A stretch of 64,000 bases of DNA, taken from contig JAJDZX010000113.1 of the NCBI GenBank assembly GCA_022824395.1, forward strand, positions 62,001 to 126,000, written 5' to 3'. A model generated the notes under the pieces. That model was not told where the DNA came from. It saw nothing but the letters and a program-made list of their open reading frames with translations, and made no database searches. The DNA comes from Alphaproteobacteria bacterium. Its GTDB lineage: Bacteria; Pseudomonadota; Alphaproteobacteria; TMED109. Shown here piece after piece: positions 36,856 through 47,589 of this stretch (positions are counted from its first letter, which is position 1; each line of letters starts with the position of its first letter). The translations under genes and the position numbers were made by a program.

Positions 36856-37125
36856 TCAGAGACCCGGGATGATGCCGGCGTAGACCAGCATGGTGAAGAT
36901 CACGCAGATGCCGCCCACGACGCCGAGCACATCGCCGGCCCGCAGCATGACCATGCCGCGTTTCAGGATCCGATCCGCCTGCTCGAAGCCGGCCGCATCG
37001 TCCTCCCGCTCGGGGATCCGGAGACGTTGCAGCGTCGTTCTGCCGTAGAAGATCAGGATGAGCCCGACCGCGAGCGTCACACCACTGACGATGGCGAGAA
37101 TGTGCGGCTGGAGGATAGCTGTCAT
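36856..37125 (-). CDS. Small two-helix membrane protein, unknown function
   Basis: I do not recognise the family. The 89-residue product has a hydrophobic helix at about 8-27 (ILAIVSGVTLAVGLILIFYG), a central charged segment (REDDAAGFEQADRILKRG) and a second helix at about 65-87. No signal peptide cleavage site is visible, so it is likely an inner-membrane hairpin protein. The ATG at 37125 has no good ribosome site. The gene lies between the enolase-superfamily gene and the divergent reductase and may belong with the former. Confidence 0.55.
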   Translation of the reverse strand: MTAILQPHILAIVSGVTLAVGLILIFYGRTTLQRLRIPEREDDAAGFEQADRILKRGMVMLRAGDVLGVVGGICVIFTMLVYAGIIPGL

Positions 37126-37353
37126 GGCGTGTTTCCGGACGACCCGTCGCGCGCAACTGCGCAACCGTAATCTTAGGGAGTTATCGCACGGCGGCGGGGG
37201 CGCGCCAAGCGACGCGAACGCGTCCGCGGGCCGTGCGGTGCAGCGCCGTCCGGGCCGCCGCGCGCTCCGGGACGATGGCGAACCGGCAGCGCAGCAGACG
37301 GGCCCATCGTCTACCCTGCGCGACGCACGGAAGACTGCTCGGGAGGAACTGGC

Positions 37354-38268
37354 ATGGACCGGATCGGATTCGTGGGACTGGGGCGGATGGGCCGCCCAAT
37401 GGCCTCCAACCTGCAACGCAAGGGTTTCGACCTCGTCGTCTATGACATCAATCGCGCCCCCTGCGACGCGCTTGCGGAGCTGGGCGCCACGGTTGCCGAC
37501 TCTGTCGCCGGAGTGGCGAGGGAGGCGCCGACCATCTTCACCTGCCTGCCATCACACGTTGAGGTGGAAGCCGTGCTTCTCGGGGCAGAAGGTCTGATCG
37601 CACACGCCAAGCCCGGTACCACCGTCGTCGAAATGAGCACCATCGATCCGGAAGTGACGGACCGGTGCGCGCAAGGACTGGCCGCGGCCGGCATGCACTG
37701 CGTCGACGCTCCGATCGGCCGTCTCGCGAGTCACGCGGATGCCGGCGAGAGTCTCTTCATGGTCGGTGCCGAGGAGGCGGAGTTCCGCGCCATCCGACCC
37801 ATGCTCGAAGCCATGGGTACGTCGATCCATCACTGCGGTCCGGTCGGTACCGGCATCCGTACCAAGCTGGTCAACAATTATCTGGCCATCACCCTCTGCC
37901 AGGCTAATGCCGAGGCGCTGGCGCTCACCCGCCGCTTCGGGCTGGATCTGGAACGCACCCTTGAGGTCCTCCACGGCACCACCGCCACCAACGGCCAGCT
38001 CAAGATCAACTACGCCACCAAGGTGCTCACGGGCGATATCGCGCCGGGGTTCCAGATCGATCTCGCCCACAAGGATCTGTCGCTTGTCACGCAGGCTGCC
38101 AATGCCAGCCGGGTGCCGATGCCGGTTGCCGCGGCCGCGCGCGAATGCCTCAGCCTGGCCCGGGCGCGCGGCTGGGGCGGTTACGATTTTTCGGCGCTGC
38201 TCGATGCGCTCTGCGAGAGCGCCGGTATCGAACAGGTTCGCTTCTCCGCCGCCGACGGCGCAGACTGA
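37354..38268 (+). CDS. Beta-hydroxyacid dehydrogenase, sulfolactaldehyde reductase (YihU)-like
   Basis: This NAD(H)-dependent reductase has a Rossmann motif (GFVGLGRMGRPMASNL) and the all-helical second domain. Its substrate residues follow those I recall for E. coli YihU, which reduces 3-sulfolactaldehyde: Arg123 in DAPIGR, catalytic Lys171 in GIRTKLVNN and Asn174. Most relatives that use hydroxyisobutyrate have GG instead of the GR pair. The later IDLAHKDL segment also matches YihU. A GGAGGAACTGGC ribosome site precedes the ATG. No sulfoglycolytic aldolase, kinase or sulfonate transporter gene is in the window. Confidence 0.8.
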   Translation: MDRIGFVGLGRMGRPMASNLQRKGFDLVVYDINRAPCDALAELGATVADSVAGVAREAPTIFTCLPSHVEVEAVLLGAEGLIAHAKPGTTVVEMSTIDPEVTDRCAQGLAAAGMHCVDAPIGRLASHADAGESLFMVGAEEAEFRAIRPMLEAMGTSIHHCGPVGTGIRTKLVNNYLAITLCQANAEALALTRRFGLDLERTLEVLHGTTATNGQLKINYATKVLTGDIAPGFQIDLAHKDLSLVTQAANASRVPMPVAAAARECLSLARARGWGGYDFSALLDALCESAGIEQVRFSAADGAD

Positions 38269-38811
38269 GCCGGCGGCTCGTCCTCAACCGCGCGATGTCG
38301 CGCATCGTCCCGGGCACGATCGGGGCCTGACGGCGCGGTTGGCAACTTGCGGCGGGCATGGCCGCTCGCGGGCGGGTCCGGCGGACACTCCACCTCCCGT
38401 GGCCATCGGGTAGCACCAACGGTCGTTGCGAGACCGGTGCCCCTGGCCGGCGCGTGAGGTGCGGCCGGCTCAGCGACGACCCGGCGGGCCCGGCTCCCGG
38501 CTGCGGAGTGTCCGGAACGGATGCGAGACCGCGCTTGCATCGGTCCCTGACGGCGGCCTATGTTGAGTTGTGCGGCAAATCCAGATTCCTGACCGCTCCG
38601 ATTCGCGCCGGGTGGCGGTCGCGCCGGAGGCGGGTGACGGACACCGGCTTCGTGACGGGGCGTGCCGACCAATGCGGATTGGGCCGGGCGGGCGGGCACC
38701 GCACTGCCGTGCGGAACCTGCTGCGGCTCGCCGGGCCCGGGCGATCGCTCGCAGGTCTCCCGGCAGGCGGGAACCCGCTGCGGATGGGGGTCGGGCTACG
38801 GTGCGGACGCC
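38269..38811 (+). other. 543-base gap between the YihU-like and rnd genes
   Basis: No frame here gives a believable protein. The open frame that runs upstream of RNase D lacks similarity to it. The stretch is as GC-rich as its surroundings and contains short inverted repeats, none followed by a T run. It may be a decayed gene or a long leader. Confidence 0.5.
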
Positions 38812-39999
38812 TTGAGGGCACGGGGCGGCCAGCCGCGCGCCGCAGTCCCGGAATCGCTGATCACCGAGACGGCCGCCCTCAAGCGTCTCTGCGATCGCCT
38901 CGCCGATGAGCCGTTCGTCTGCATCGACACCGAATTCCTGAGCGGCCAGACGTTCTGGCCGAAACTTTGCCTGGTTCAGATTGCCGGCCCGGATGGCCAA
39001 GGGCACGCGGTGGATACCCTGGCCGAACTGGACCTTGACCCGCTCTATCGCCTCCTCAACGAGGCGCCGCCGATCAAGGTGTTTCATGCCTGCCGGCAGG
39101 ACGTGGGGATCTTCTTTCTGGCCAGTGGCCTCGTGCCGACCCCGTTGTTCGATACCCAGGTGGCCGCGATGGCATGCGGCTACGGAGAAGCGGTCAGCTA
39201 CGCGAATCTGGTGCACGCCATTGCGGACGCGACGATCAGCAAGGCAGACCGCTATACGGATTGGTCGCGCCGGCCGCTCTCGCCGGCCCAGCTCGCCTAC
39301 GCGCTCGCGGACGTGACCCACCTCCCGGCCATTTACCGCAAGCTTTCCGGTCAGCTTGATGCCACGGACCGCTGGGAGTGGCTGGACGAGGAGATGGAGA
39401 CGCTGACAGATCCAGACTCGTACCGACTGCAGCCCGAAGAGGCCTGGCGGCGGACCAAGCTCCCGCCGCTCCCGCCACGGCAACAACTCATCGCCCAGTT
39501 TCTGGCCGCCGCCCGGGAAGAGATGGCCAGAAAGGCCGACCGGCCGCGCCGCTGGATCTTGTCGGACGAGGCACTGGTCCAGATTGCCCGGGCCGCTCCC
39601 GCCAGCGCGGGGGAATTGGCCGAGATCCGGGGAGTTTCCGACACGGTTGCCCGCGGCAGGACCGGGAGTCGGATGCTGGCAGCGGTGCGGGAAGGAGTCG
39701 CAGCACCGCTCCCGAAGGCCGAAAGCCGTCCCAAGTCCCGGCACAAGTCGCCGGCTGCCGCCGTGCTCCTCCGGGCGCTCCTTCGCCAGGTGGCGGCCGA
39801 GCACGGCATCGCGTCGAAACTGCTGGCAAGCACGGAGGAGCTTGACCGCATGGCCGCCGGCGATCGGGATATGCCGGCGTTTCGGGGCTGGCGCAACCGG
39901 GTCTTCGGGCAGCGGGCGGCCGCCCTCTGCGAAGGGCGGATCGCGCTGGGCGTGGATGGCGGCAAGTTGCGCGAGATCCCGGTTGACGATCCCGGCTAG
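38812..39999 (+). CDS. rnd: Ribonuclease D
   Basis: RNase D trims the 3' ends of tRNA precursors. The DEDD exonuclease domain includes CIDTEFLSGQTFWPKLCLVQ, read in parts, HACRQDVGIFF and the YALADVTHL motif with the fourth acid. Two HRDC-like helical domains fill the rest. The true start is uncertain. The homologous part begins at LITETAALKRL, and the nearest upstream standard start in frame is TTG 38812. Its stop TAG overlaps the opposing ppx stop by two bases. Confidence 0.85.
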   Translation: MRARGGQPRAAVPESLITETAALKRLCDRLADEPFVCIDTEFLSGQTFWPKLCLVQIAGPDGQGHAVDTLAELDLDPLYRLLNEAPPIKVFHACRQDVGIFFLASGLVPTPLFDTQVAAMACGYGEAVSYANLVHAIADATISKADRYTDWSRRPLSPAQLAYALADVTHLPAIYRKLSGQLDATDRWEWLDEEMETLTDPDSYRLQPEEAWRRTKLPPLPPRQQLIAQFLAAAREEMARKADRPRRWILSDEALVQIARAAPASAGELAEIRGVSDTVARGRTGSRMLAAVREGVAAPLPKAESRPKSRHKSPAAAVLLRALLRQVAAEHGIASKLLASTEELDRMAAGDRDMPAFRGWRNRVFGQRAAALCEGRIALGVDGGKLREIPVDDPG

Positions 40000-41498
40000 G
40001 GCGAGGCGAAAACGACGCGGGGCTTGCCCCCGAGTGCCTCGGCAAGCGTCTTGAGGCGCGCCCGGACGACCAGGGCATCGAGGCACCTTGGCATGGTGAG
40101 GATCAGGACGCCGTCGTGCAGTTCGAGGCGGCAGCTCTCCAGCGTGTGCGCCGTTCCCCCGCCGATCGTCATGGCAAGCCGCAGGGCCAGACCCACGATT
40201 CGTGACGAGCGCGCCTGAGCATCGGAAATCAGCCCGGCGATCGACCGCATCCGCCCGGTGACGCCTGCGCCGGTGTAGCGTGCGTAGAGCGCCAGTGCCA
40301 TCCGGATTCGGACCGTCTGGCTGACCGGCAGCAGCGGGCGGAGTGCAACGCGATCGAAGGCATACCGGGCCCGGTGGTCCGGGTGTTCGTTCCAGGCGAG
40401 ATCGACGAGGCGGGCGCAGGCGCGCAGGAACTCTCGGTTCCGGTTCCGGAAGCCGGCGTTCCGGAGGGCCGGCCGAAGCCAGTCGGCAATGATGTCGGTG
40501 TCGCCGACGAAGGGCCGGTTTGCGGGCTCAAGCGAGGCACTCGCTTCCTGTACCGGCGACATCGGCCGACCCGCCGGCGTCTCCAGCAGGTCGAGCAGGA
40601 TCCCTTCCCGCAGGCCGAAGCCGGAAAAGACGACCTTCGAAGGTTGAATGGTCCGCATCACCGCCAGCATCGCGGCCGCGGCGAAGGGCAACCCGCGCCG
40701 GCGGTGGCTGGGGACCGAATGCGGCAGCTTGCGGGCCGGCAAATGAGTCAGGTCGGCGAGATGGCCGAGCAGTTCATCCCGGTTCAGCCGGTACCCATGA
40801 ATGATCGGAAGGGGGTGCTGGGTACGGCTTTGCAGGGCGCGCGCCAAGGCGCGCCAGGATCCGCCGATCGCGTAGAACGGCCGCCGCCGGCCGCCGCGGA
40901 GCCAGTCGAGCGCCTCCAGTTCGCGCGTCAGCGCGGGCTCGGCTTCGGCGGCTACGTGCCGGCTCAGGTCCATGAGGCGTAGCATGCCCGCCGGCAGCGA
41001 GTCGTTGGCCAGCACCTTCCCCTTGCGGACGCGCGCGAATTCGATGCTGCCGCCCCCCATGTCCCCGAGGATTCCGTCGGCCTCGGGGATCCCGGCCATC
41101 AGCCCGTGGGCGGCCAGCCGGGCCTCCCGGTGCGCCCCCATCACCTCGACCTCCACACCGGTCCGCTGCCGGATCGCCTCGACGAGCGGCCCGCCGTCGG
41201 CGGCATCCCGAATCGCCGCGGTCGCCACCATGTGGATGTGCTGCGCACCCATTGCCTCGGCGATCCGGTGGAAGCGCAGCACCGTTGCGAGCGCGACCTC
41301 GCGGCCGCGCCGCTGCAGCTTGCCGGAGCGGCCGAGCGTGCGGGCAAGGCCCACGATGACCCGTTCGTTGTACAGAACGACCGGGGCGCGGGCCGGCGGC
41401 TGGTACACCACCAGCCGGAACGAGTTGGAACCCAGGTCGGCCACGGCGACCGGGCGATCGCGCCCGTTCGCGGACCCCGGCACCCGCCGGTTCGTCAT
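39996..41498 (-). CDS. ppx: Exopolyphosphatase, Ppx/GppA family
   Basis: The enzyme removes phosphate from polyphosphate chains, or from pppGpp in the GppA type. VADLGSNSFRLVVY carries the phosphate-binding loop, and ATAAIRDAADG and GDMGGGSIEFA form the second and third motifs of the actin-like fold. A C-terminal HD-like helical domain ends the 500-residue protein. The gene starts 17 bases after ppk, so synthesis and breakdown of polyphosphate are co-transcribed. It is convergent with rnd and their stop codons overlap. Confidence 0.88.
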   Translation of the reverse strand: MTNRRVPGSANGRDRPVAVADLGSNSFRLVVYQPPARAPVVLYNERVIVGLARTLGRSGKLQRRGREVALATVLRFHRIAEAMGAQHIHMVATAAIRDAADGGPLVEAIRQRTGVEVEVMGAHREARLAAHGLMAGIPEADGILGDMGGGSIEFARVRKGKVLANDSLPAGMLRLMDLSRHVAAEAEPALTRELEALDWLRGGRRRPFYAIGGSWRALARALQSRTQHPLPIIHGYRLNRDELLGHLADLTHLPARKLPHSVPSHRRRGLPFAAAAMLAVMRTIQPSKVVFSGFGLREGILLDLLETPAGRPMSPVQEASASLEPANRPFVGDTDIIADWLRPALRNAGFRNRNREFLRACARLVDLAWNEHPDHRARYAFDRVALRPLLPVSQTVRIRMALALYARYTGAGVTGRMRSIAGLISDAQARSSRIVGLALRLAMTIGGGTAHTLESCRLELHDGVLILTMPRCLDALVVRARLKTLAEALGGKPRVVFASP

Positions 41499-41515
41499 CC
41501 CGCGCGCGACCTGGC

Positions 41516-43720
<2,205 letters not shown>

Positions 43721-43746
43721 CTCGAGACCTGAACCCGGCCGCCCGG

Positions 43747-44532
43747 TCAGAACGTCCCCGGGTAGCCGCCGCCGTCCAGCAGGAGGTTCTGGCCGGTGAT
43801 GTAGCCCGCGTGGGCGCTGCACAGGAACGCGCAGGCCGCCCCGAATTCCTCAGGGGTCCCGAACCGGCCCGACGGGTTGCCGGCGGCCCGTTCGGCCGCG
43901 ACCTCCTCCACGCCGAGCTGCCGCTTCTCGGCCTCGAACTCGATCGTGCCCCGCAGCCGGTCGGTGTCGAACGGGCCGGGGAGCAGATTGTTGATGGTCA
44001 CGTTGTAGGCGACGGTCTTGCGGGCGACGCCGGCGACGAATCCGGTGAGGCCGCTCCGGGCCCCGTTCGAAAGCCCGAGAATGTCGATCGGCGCCTTCAC
44101 CGCGCTCGAGGTGATGTTGACGATTCGTCCGAAACGCCGGGCGATCATGCCGTCGACGGTGGCCCTGATCAGCTCGATCGGCGTGAACATGTTGGCGGTG
44201 CAGGCAGCGGTCCAGTCCGCGCGCGTCCAGTCCCGGAAGTCGCCGGGCGGCGGCCCTCCGGCGTTGTTGACCAGAATGTCGGGGTCCGGGCAGGCCTGGA
44301 GCAAGGCGGCCTGGCCCTCGGTGGTCGTGACGTCGGCGGCGACCGTCTTCACCGTGGCGCCGTGCGTGGCGACCTTGCTCACTTCGGCGGCCGTGCGTTC
44401 GAGGGTCTCGGGGTCGCGCCCGTTCAGGACGACGTGCACGCCCTCTTCGGCGAGCGCCAATGCACAGCCGCGCCCCAGCCCGCGGCTGGAAGCACACACG
44501 ATCGCGGTGCGCCCGGCAATTTGAAGATCCAT
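43747..44532 (-). CDS. Atypical short-chain dehydrogenase lacking the YxxxK pair
   Basis: The 261-residue protein has the SDR fold: a nucleotide-binding loop (CASSRGLGRG), the NNAG motif at 89-92 and serine in NITSSAVK. At the catalytic Tyr and Lys positions it has Ser155 and Arg159 (LGLSNGARSGL). A LSNGAR group of SDR proteins exists, so the change is probably not a sequencing fault, but normal redox chemistry is doubtful. ATG 44532 follows a GGGAGG site. It lies in the ppk-hda gap, a place where an extra gene is not usually found. Confidence 0.8.
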   Translation of the reverse strand: MDLQIAGRTAIVCASSRGLGRGCALALAEEGVHVVLNGRDPETLERTAAEVSKVATHGATVKTVAADVTTTEGQAALLQACPDPDILVNNAGGPPPGDFRDWTRADWTAACTANMFTPIELIRATVDGMIARRFGRIVNITSSAVKAPIDILGLSNGARSGLTGFVAGVARKTVAYNVTINNLLPGPFDTDRLRGTIEFEAEKRQLGVEEVAAERAAGNPSGRFGTPEEFGAACAFLCSAHAGYITGQNLLLDGGGYPGTF

Positions 44533-44560
44533 GCAAGCCTCCCAGCAGTCTGACGCCCCG

Positions 44561-45232
44561 TCAGGCGGACGGGTTCGCGGTGTCTGCGAACCATGCCCGC
44601 ACGAACGGGATCGTGAGTTTGCGCCGACGCGCAAGAGCGGCAGCGTCGAGTTCCGCGACCAGCCGCCGGGCTGCAACGAAGGACCGCTGCATGCGCCGCA
44701 GGAGAAAGAGTATCACTTCGTTGTCGACCCGCACCCCGCGATCGCCGAACTGCTTCCGGATGACGCGGCCGAGCAGCTCGTCGTCGGGCTGACCGAGGAA
44801 GACCGACTGCATGGCGCGGAGCCGCGACAGCAGGTCCGGCACACGCAGGCCGAGCTGGGCCGGAGGGTGCTGACAGGTGAGCAGCAGGTGTCCGTGCGTG
44901 TCGGTCATCGTGTTGACGAGGTGAAACAGGCGGTCCTCGTCGGCCCGGGCGTCGACATCCTCGATCAGCAATGCCCGCCTGCCCTGGCGGGCCGCCTCCA
45001 GGGCTGAAGCCAACTGGGCCGCCTCGTGCCGCGTCGCGCCCGCGCGATGGCACCACACGGCCCCGAGATGCGATTTCCCGGCCCCCGGCGGGCCGATCAG
45101 GACAAGGCCGGGCGGATGCCAGTCCGGCCACCGGTCCATCCATGTGACGGCCGCGGCATTGGCCGAGCCCACGACCAGGTCGTCCTGCCCCAGCGCCTCG
45201 CGAACGTCGAAATCGAACGTGTACTGGGTCAC
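44561..45232 (-). CDS. hdaA: DnaA-related regulator Hda
   Basis: Hda promotes ATP hydrolysis by DnaA together with the beta clamp, so that origins fire once per cycle. The protein has a P-loop (GPPGAGKSHLG), a LLIEDVDA Walker B region and a C-terminal lid, but no DNA-binding domain. The chosen GTG 45232 gives MTQYTFDFDVREALG. GTG 45241 would overlap the permease stop as GTGA and add three residues. The location next to the permease and the purM/purN block is the common alphaproteobacterial order. Confidence 0.87.
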   Translation of the reverse strand: MTQYTFDFDVREALGQDDLVVGSANAAAVTWMDRWPDWHPPGLVLIGPPGAGKSHLGAVWCHRAGATRHEAAQLASALEAARQGRRALLIEDVDARADEDRLFHLVNTMTDTHGHLLLTCQHPPAQLGLRVPDLLSRLRAMQSVFLGQPDDELLGRVIRKQFGDRGVRVDNEVILFLLRRMQRSFVAARRLVAELDAAALARRRKLTIPFVRAWFADTANPSA

Positions 45233-45237
45233 GGGTG

Positions 45238-46305
45238 TCACGATTCCCGGTAGAACGTACTGTCGCGGTACCACGCCACCGCCGACCGGAGCAGGACCAC
45301 GATGACGGCGGCCGCCGGCACGGCGACCAGGATCCCGACAAAGCCCAGGAGTGCGCCGCCGGCGAACAGGGCGAAGATGGTGCCGACCGGGTGCAGACCC
45401 AGGCGCTCGCCGACCAGCCGGGGGCGCAGCACGTAGTCGTCGAGCAGCTGGCCGGCCGCAAAGACTCCCGCGGCGGCCAGCGTCTGCCAGGCCGCCCCGA
45501 ACTCGAGTGCGGCCAGCCCGACCGAGAGCAGCAGGCCGAGGATCGTTCCGACGTAGGGGACGAACGAGATCAGGCCGGCGAACAGGCCAATCAGCACCCC
45601 GTTCGGGATGCCGATCAGGCCGAGCCCGAGGGCATAGGCGCCCGCCAGGATGGCGCACGTCGTTGACTGGCCGCGGACGAAGCTGGCCAGGACCCGATCG
45701 ATTTCGGCGAACCGGGCCCGGGCCGCGGCCAGGGTGCGGCGCGGCAGCAGCGCGTCGATGCGGGCCACCAGATCGTCCCAGTCGCGCAGCAGGTACCAGG
45801 CCACCAGCGGGGTCACCAGCAGCAGTCCGCCGACGTTGATGGCCGCTGCCCCGGATCGAAACAGGTTTTGCAGCGCCTTGAGCGCCCAGGCGCCGATCTC
45901 GCCGGTGAAGAGCGGAACCAGGTCCTGCGCGCTGCCCCCAAGCTCCCATCCGAAGCGCTCCGTCACTTGCTGTCGAATCTCGTCCAGCCAGGCCAGGACC
46001 CGGCCGATCCGGTCGGGCGCCTTTTCCGCGAACGTGTGAGCTTGGTCGATCACCACCGGGAACAGAAGGCCGGTGACGGCGACGGCCGCCAGGGTGGCGA
46101 CGACCAGGACCAGCGTGGTCGCGAGGCTCCGGCCCAGCCCCAGCTGTTCGCACCGGTCGACGAGGGGGTGCAGCAGGTAGGCGATCGCCACGCCAAGGAC
46201 GAACGGCAGCAGGATCGAGGAGAAGAGCCACAGGATCGCGGCGGCGGCTGCGAAGAACGCCAGCCAGATCACGAGAACTGCGCGGGGGCCGGAGAAGAGG
46301 GGCAC
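45238..46305 (-). CDS. PerM/AI-2E-family membrane permease
   Basis: This is an integral membrane protein with about eight helices, of a family linked to ion or autoinducer export in some species. The conserved LISFVPYVGTILGLLL and GLHPVGTIFALFAGGALLGFVGIL segments are present, read as two separate motifs. The chosen GTG 46305 gives 355 residues. A TTG at 46314 overlapping the upstream stop is also possible. It sits between the DUF2066 gene and hda on the same strand, an arrangement often seen near purM. The substrate is unknown. Confidence 0.82.
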   Translation of the reverse strand: MPLFSGPRAVLVIWLAFFAAAAAILWLFSSILLPFVLGVAIAYLLHPLVDRCEQLGLGRSLATTLVLVVATLAAVAVTGLLFPVVIDQAHTFAEKAPDRIGRVLAWLDEIRQQVTERFGWELGGSAQDLVPLFTGEIGAWALKALQNLFRSGAAAINVGGLLLVTPLVAWYLLRDWDDLVARIDALLPRRTLAAARARFAEIDRVLASFVRGQSTTCAILAGAYALGLGLIGIPNGVLIGLFAGLISFVPYVGTILGLLLSVGLAALEFGAAWQTLAAAGVFAAGQLLDDYVLRPRLVGERLGLHPVGTIFALFAGGALLGFVGILVAVPAAAVIVVLLRSAVAWYRDSTFYRES

Positions 46306-46310
46306 GGGCC

Positions 46311-47498
46311 TCAATCGACGATGGGCGCGACGGGCGGCGGCGCTTCGACCGGCGCTTCGGGAGCGGGTTCGGTGGGCGGCGGGGGCTCGCGCGCGGCCGG
46401 GAACCGCACGCGCCACGGGGCATCGACGGTCTCGACGTCCAGTCCGATGGCGGCGAGCGCCGCACGTACCGCCTCGGGCGTGCCGCTGTAGGCGAGCGCG
46501 AGGTCTGCCTGCCGCGTCGTCAGGCGCCGGACGGTCACGTCCGCCAGCCGGCTGGAGCGCCGGAGTTCGCCGAGCAGGCGGCGCCACTCGGCGTGGCTTC
46601 CGAAGTCCGCGCGAACCGCCAAGACGCCGTCGGCCTGGCGCCGGTCCCGCACCGACTGGATCCAGAGATCCGCCGCTGCCCGCGCGGTGGTTGAGGCGGC
46701 ACGCTGCAGCAATTCCGCGTCCGTTTCGTCGACGGCGCGGTTCAGCCGCAGTTGCAGCGGTTCGGCGATCGGCTGGCCCCGGTCCACCAGCCGGACGGAG
46801 ACCAGCACATGCCCGTCATCCGCCGCCTGGTCGGCGCGGACCAGCAGGGCCCGGGTCACGCCGTAGCGGCGGGCGAGCCCCGCGATCCGGTCCGCCTGGC
46901 CGGCGGCGGCATCGGCCGCGGACAGTGCGGAGACGTCACCGATCTCGCCGTGCGGCACCAACAGCGGGATGAAATCGCCGGCGTCCCGCCGGCGCGCCCA
47001 GACGTCCAGCCACGGATTGTGGTCCCAGAGGTCCAGGCGGCCATCCCGGCCGAACAGTGGGATCAGCAGATGGGTGGGTGGGCGTCGTTCTTCGAAGGGG
47101 AGTTCCAGCTCGTTCATCAGGCCGCGCACCCGGTTGGGATCGAACTGCACCTCGATCGTCGCACGGTAGCGGTTGGCCGCGATGCGTTCGCTCTGCACCG
47201 AATAGCCCGTCACGAAGCGGGACGGATCCGCGCGAACATCGCCAGGAATCTGGGCCACGTCCCGGTCCAGCAGCAGCCAACGCAGCAACCGGTCGAAGGC
47301 GACGCGCTCGCCAGCGCGGAGCGCCGCTGTCCGCGCCGCGCTCCCGTCTGCCCCGGTCTCGTCGACCGCGATTCCGCCGACCGAGTAGATATCGCCGGGA
47401 GCCTGGGCCACGGCGGGTCCCCCGGGGAGCCCCGCGGTCCAGACGAGTCCGGCGACGGCCAGCGCCGGAAGGGTCCGATTCCACGACCATCCTTGCAT
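46311..47498 (-). CDS. Exported DUF2066-family protein
   Basis: The family is of unknown function and common in Alphaproteobacteria and Gammaproteobacteria. The product has a signal peptide (residues about 1-32, ending GPAVAQA) and then GIAVDETGADGSAARTAAL. The body matches DUF2066 with PTHLLIPLF and RYGVTRALLV. The C-terminus is proline- and glutamate-rich (PPPPTEPAPEAPVEAPPP) and probably disordered. It is divergent from purM, with 91 bases between the starts, and is likely co-transcribed with the permease and hda. Confidence 0.78.
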   Translation of the reverse strand: MQGWSWNRTLPALAVAGLVWTAGLPGGPAVAQAPGDIYSVGGIAVDETGADGSAARTAALRAGERVAFDRLLRWLLLDRDVAQIPGDVRADPSRFVTGYSVQSERIAANRYRATIEVQFDPNRVRGLMNELELPFEERRPPTHLLIPLFGRDGRLDLWDHNPWLDVWARRRDAGDFIPLLVPHGEIGDVSALSAADAAAGQADRIAGLARRYGVTRALLVRADQAADDGHVLVSVRLVDRGQPIAEPLQLRLNRAVDETDAELLQRAASTTARAAADLWIQSVRDRRQADGVLAVRADFGSHAEWRRLLGELRRSSRLADVTVRRLTTRQADLALAYSGTPEAVRAALAAIGLDVETVDAPWRVRFPAAREPPPPTEPAPEAPVEAPPPVAPIVD

Positions 47499-47589
47499 GG
47501 CAGCGACTATAAATAGATGGTGCTCCGCTGGCGTCGGCACCCGCCGGCCGGTGCCGATCGGGACGGCGACGGGGTGAAGACGAGCGTCG

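Noticed and set aside
38358-38909. Plus-strand open frame before RNase D
   Set aside because: The translation is rich in Arg and Gly, has no family features, and overlaps the RNase D start in another frame.
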